Source: UBA12014 sp029248335 (GTDB taxonomy: Bacteria; Planctomycetota; Phycisphaerae; Phycisphaerales; SM1A02). From it: DNA of 5,872 nt. Below the pieces are notes generated by a model, which was not told where the DNA came from, searched no databases, and saw nothing but the letters and a program-made list of their open reading frames with translations. Made by a program: the position numbers and the translations under genes. Every line of letters begins with the position of its first letter. Position 1 is the first letter of the stretch. Where the stretch lies: positions 1 through 5,872 of the forward strand of contig JAQWJM010000092.1 of the NCBI GenBank assembly GCA_029248335.1. The letters are read 5' to 3'. This document shows positions 3,055-5,872 of the stretch, one piece after another.

Positions 3055-5872
3055 TCAGGGGAGGATCAGCAGTCCTCGTTCGAGTGGTCGTCCGGTGGCC
3101 TCATCGCGCCACACCGCCCACGTTCGGCCGCCGTCCTGGGAAATCTCTGCCGGGAGCGCATCGGGATCGTCCTCGTCGACGACGGCGGCAAGGCATTGGA
3201 TGTCCACGACGCTGCTTGATGGGGCATCCCCCGTCGGCACCGCGGAAAACTCGATCGAGGCGATCTCCCGGTCCTGCGTCGGCAGGATCACGCCGAACTG
3301 ATAGGCGAGGTACGGATCATTGGACGGGGGGAATGCCGTGCCGAACATCAACCTGGTCTCAGGCGACCCGTCGAGCATCAGGCCGGGGCCTCCGTCGGTG
3401 AACTCGATCGTCACGCGAAACGGGGTGGGTGGCCGAACGAAGCCGGTGTTTCCGCCGACCTGCGGGGCCTCGGGGTTGAGACGAAAGCCGACACTGTCCT
3501 TCACCCCGGTGGGCAAGGTCACGATGAATGCGTCGGAGATCGAGAAGACACCCGGTGGCAGGGGTTGTCGAATGCGCACCAACCGGCCTCCTCGCGGGTC
3601 GAAGGTCCACGGGTGGCCCGTGGCGAGCCACCCGTTCGGCACCGGGGGCAGTGGGTAGGTCGGGAGCGTGACGGGATCGCACGGCTCGTCAGCGCCGTAG
3701 AACCCTCCCTTGCTGCAGTCGAAGGGCGATGATTGGAAACAGTCGTTGTTCTCGAGGACGCACGCACCCGTTCGCGGGTCGGAGGGTGAGATGACGAATC
3801 GATCGCTCGTACTGTCCCATTCCAGGCCTTCGCAGTCGAAGTTCACCCCGTGGGCGGACAACGCACCAAAACGACCGACCGGCACGAGCCGGCCGAGCGG
3901 ATCACCAGTGTCGAGGTAGCGGTCGCTTCGATAGTTCGCGAGGACCTCGCGACCGTTGCAGTCGAAGACGAAACCCGGTGCGGGTTCGGGGTCGCATTCA
4001 CCCCAGGCGGCCAGGAGCAGTGGAAGATCCCGGCCGTCGACCACGCCGTCACGGTCGAAGTCGGCCAGGCAGGGACCGACGATGGGACACGGACCCCAGC
4101 CGGCCAGGAGTATTGGAAGATCCTGGCCATCCACCGTCCCGTCTCCATTCAGATCGCCGGTGCAGGAACTCAAGAGCGTCGCAGTCATGGCGTAGCCCAC
4201 ACCGTCAGGCATTCCAGGCCAGGTCGTCTGGGAGGGTGTCCAGTCGATCCGGAGGCCGGCGGAGGTCGAGGAGCGGACCACGCGGTCGGTGGTCTTCACG
4301 ACCGGTGCCGTCTGGATCCAGGCGTCACTGTCGAACAGCACGCGTTCGTCGGCGGCATCCACGATTCGCACGGTCGAGCCGGCAATGACCAATGGAAGAT
4401 CGCCATCGGGTACGAGGACACTCGGGAGGCCGAGCAGATTGATGGTCAGTTCGACAGGGCCGTCGGGGTGATTCACGAACTGGGCGTGCTCGTGGTCGAG
4501 GGGAATGGGAGTGATGCCGTCCCCCAGACGCACGCTCGCGGAGCCTTCCCTCCAGGTGACCGGTGGCGGCTCGATACCGATGGTCCTGGTGCACGACTGC
4601 AGAAGCAGGTCGGGACCACCGCCGAGGATGGCCTGCCCGGGCCGAGTCCAGACCCCGGGCTCCCGCATCGAGAGTCGACCCTCTGCCGCCGAGGCGGCGA
4701 TGGCCAGTCGGGTTCGATGGGCGATTCGCCAGGCGGAATTCTGCAGTTCGTCCGAGGAGGGCGGATGAAGATCGAGGTGCAGGGCCGCCACGCCGGCGAC
4801 CATTGGTGTCGCCTGCGAGGTTCCGCTTTCGAGCTTGAAGCCGCCGGCCGGTACGAGTCGGTCTGCGATGAGAATGGCGGCCCCCGGCGCCCAGAGATCG
4901 ACGAACGGTCCGAAGTTCGAGAATGCGGTGGGGTGATCGGCTGCGTCAGTGGCGCCGATGGTGGAGGCGAAGAAGGTCGCTGCCGGAATCTTCCAAGACG
5001 CGGGGTTCACCTCGTTTCCGGCGGCGACGAAGATCGGGATCCCAACCTGCTCCACGGCGGCAAATGCGGCTTCGTAGGCCGAGGGGATGATGCCGATGGC
5101 GGGCCCGCCGAGCGAGAGGTTGGCCACCGCCGGAACCAGTTCGTCCGCATGCGCCACGGTCCAGTCGAGGGCCGCGATCACAGCCGCATTGGTGATCAAT
5201 CCACTCAACTGCTCGACCCGCAGGGCCGCGATCGAGGACTCGGGCGCGATGCCGATGGTCGAGCCTGCCGCGATGCTCGCGACGCCGGTCCCGTGCCCGT
5301 CCTGGTCGTCGCCGTCCGGCGCATCGTCACCGGTGAAGTTGACCGACCATCGGACGCGGTCGCCGAACTCCGAGTGGTCGGCGTTCACGCCGGAATCGAT
5401 CACCACGACGGTCACGCCTGCGCCCGTCGCACCGCACCGATCGAGGGCGACCGCGTCGCCATCGGGTGACGAGATGCGGCGGTGTTCCCAGGGTGGATCG
5501 AATCGATCGTCGGCCCCGTCCGCGGCCCGGTCGAGACGACCACCGAGGTCCGGGTCGACGGCGACGACCCGCGGATCACTGGCGAGTCGGCCGGCTTCCG
5601 CCGGCGAGAAGGCGCCGGCGAATCCGACGATCGCATGGCGGTAACGATGCGAGAGTCGACTTGCCGGAATTTTGGCGGTGGCGAGGACCGGATCGATCGA
5701 AGCGTCGATGGACGGCGGTGCGATCCCCTCCCCCGCGGGTCGCTCATCGAGCATCACGATCCAGGTCGGCTGGCCGGACGCCTCGTCGATCACCTGGCCG
5801 GGTCGCACCGGGAGCGGATCGATGGCTGCGGGCGTGTCCGCCGCCGCGGTGACCGTTCGAACGTTCTCCTTC
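3055..5872 (-). CDS. Secreted subtilisin-like (S8) serine protease with I9 propeptide and internal dockerin-like repeats; N-terminus beyond window edge
   Basis: The frame is open to the right edge. Numbering from the GTG at 5808, 917 residues follow and 21 more in-frame codons precede it without a start or signal peptide, so the true start lies outside. Residues 14-88 look like an I9 inhibitor propeptide (TWIVMLDE, HAIVGFAGAFSPAEA, VVAVDPD). The S8 domain covers about 100-370 with the full triad: D138 in VVVIDSGVN, H172 in GHGTGVASIAAG, S331 in SGTSQATPMVAG, plus oxyanion N265 in AAGNE. After a beta-rich region (about 400-545) come two EF-hand dockerin-like repeats (551-603), then about 310 residues I do not recognise, cysteine-rich at 617-710, ending RGLLILP. 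It should be exported and matured by propeptide cleavage. Catalytic function is well supported; substrate and anchoring are unknown. No promoter is visible and no terminator is found in the 15 bp before ribB's end. Confidence 0.93.
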   Translation of the reverse strand, partial: KENVRTVTAAADTPAAIDPLPVRPGQVIDEASGQPTWIVMLDERPAGEGIAPPSIDASIDPVLATAKIPASRLSHRYRHAIVGFAGAFSPAEAGRLASDPRVVAVDPDLGGRLDRAADGADDRFDPPWEHRRISSPDGDAVALDRCGATGAGVTVVVIDSGVNADHSEFGDRVRWSVNFTGDDAPDGDDQDGHGTGVASIAAGSTIGIAPESSIAALRVEQLSGLITNAAVIAALDWTVAHADELVPAVANLSLGGPAIGIIPSAYEAAFAAVEQVGIPIFVAAGNEVNPASWKIPAATFFASTIGATDAADHPTAFSNFGPFVDLWAPGAAILIADRLVPAGGFKLESGTSQATPMVAGVAALHLDLHPPSSDELQNSAWRIAHRTRLAIAASAAEGRLSMREPGVWTRPGQAILGGGPDLLLQSCTRTIGIEPPPVTWREGSASVRLGDGITPIPLDHEHAQFVNHPDGPVELTINLLGLPSVLVPDGDLPLVIAGSTVRIVDAADERVLFDSDAWIQTAPVVKTTDRVVRSSTSAGLRIDWTPSQTTWPGMPDGVGYAMTATLLSSCTGDLNGDGTVDGQDLPILLAGWGPCPIVGPCLADFDRDGVVDGRDLPLLLAAWGECDPEPAPGFVFDCNGREVLANYRSDRYLDTGDPLGRLVPVGRFGALSAHGVNFDCEGLEWDSTSDRFVISPSDPRTGACVLENNDCFQSSPFDCSKGGFYGADEPCDPVTLPTYPLPPVPNGWLATGHPWTFDPRGGRLVRIRQPLPPGVFSISDAFIVTLPTGVKDSVGFRLNPEAPQVGGNTGFVRPPTPFRVTIEFTDGGPGLMLDGSPETRLMFGTAFPPSNDPYLAYQFGVILPTQDREIASIEFSAVPTGDAPSSSVVDIQCLAAVVDEDDPDALPAEISQDGGRTWAVWRDEATGRPLERGLLILP
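4000..4158 (-). repeat. Two dockerin-like EF-hand repeats, visible as a 93-bp-spaced direct repeat in the DNA
   Basis: Within the protease, residues 552-572 (DLNGDGTVDGQDLPILL and AGWG) and 583-603 (DFDRDGVVDGRDLPLLL and AAWG) are two calcium-loop repeats with aspartates at D552/D556/D560/D563 and D583/D587/D591/D594. The unit length is 31 residues, matching the DNA copies starting at 4003 and 4096, which agree at 44 of 60 bases by hand count (31 of the first 36). Each unit is bracketed by cysteines 25 residues apart (C549-C574 and C580-C605). Such modules are common in planctomycete secreted proteins; here they probably serve attachment or calcium-dependent folding rather than a cellulosome. 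Confidence 0.88.

Noticed and set aside
4371..4410. Third dockerin-like copy suggested by PDGDLPLVIAG and a shared tggaagatc in the DNA
   Set aside because: The calcium-loop aspartates and the Trp-Gly end are missing. The similarity is limited to DLPLVIAG and looks coincidental.
3850..5469. Long plus-strand open frame (539 codons) antisense to the protease
   Set aside because: It lies opposite a protease with intact catalytic motifs. Its translation is low-complexity and rich in Gly, Arg and Asp, as expected from the reverse strand of GC-rich coding DNA.
5806..5808. GTG at 5808 as the true start of the protease
   Set aside because: The frame stays open for 21 codons to the window edge, there is no ribosome site just upstream, and starting here would leave no signal peptide before the propeptide.
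5866..5871. AAGGAG on the minus strand at the right edge as a Shine-Dalgarno
   Set aside because: The match is good, but no ATG, GTG or TTG follows at a suitable distance in the protease frame, so it is probably coding sequence.

Overview
The window is GC-rich bacterial DNA and most likely comes from a planctomycete of the Phycisphaerae type. This rests on three things: a secreted protease carrying paired dockerin-like repeats of the form DLNGDGxVDGxDLxxLLAxWG, each capped by cysteines; a BlaI repressor paired with an M56 metallopeptidase; and weak or absent Shine-Dalgarno sequences. The assignment is inferred from sequence style, because there is no marker gene such as rRNA.

Layout. Positions 1-1448 (minus strand) hold a two-gene signalling operon: a BlaI/MecI/CopY-type winged-helix repressor (1026-1448), then an M56 (BlaR1/MecR1-like) membrane metallopeptidase that runs off the left edge (1-1029). 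The two genes overlap by an ATGA junction. Positions 1449-1842 are a 394-bp divergent intergenic region. It holds two copies of the inverted repeat ACGAA-N4-TTCGT, 31 bp apart, in a locally AT-rich patch (probable BlaI operators); a perfect 13-bp palindrome in the presumed BlaI leader; and a 9-bp tandem repeat close to the next gene. Positions 1843-3039 (plus strand) encode a RibBA-type riboflavin protein. Its N-terminal RibB domain has an unusual His-to-Gln change at a metal-ligand position. Its C-terminal RibA-like domain has lost the zinc cysteines and the EGRG loop, so it resembles the RibBX architecture. Positions 3055-5872 (minus strand), convergent with ribB and only 15 bp away, encode a large secreted subtilisin-like protease that is incomplete at its N-terminus. 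Its order is I9 propeptide, S8 catalytic domain, beta-rich linker, two internal dockerin-like EF-hand repeats, and an unrecognised C-terminal region of about 310 residues, cysteine-rich in its first half.

How the parts relate. The BlaI/M56 pair should form a sense-and-derepress circuit: the membrane peptidase responds to a signal and inactivates the repressor, which autoregulates its own operon through the tandem operators. Because the intergenic region is shared, the operators could in principle also affect ribB, but they lie about 280 bp from its start and this is speculative. The protease shows no evident functional link to either.

I see no mobile element, CRISPR array, RNA gene or convincing terminator. 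The most interesting items are the tandem operator, the doubly atypical RibBA protein, and the protease with internal dockerins and an unrecognised C-terminal module.
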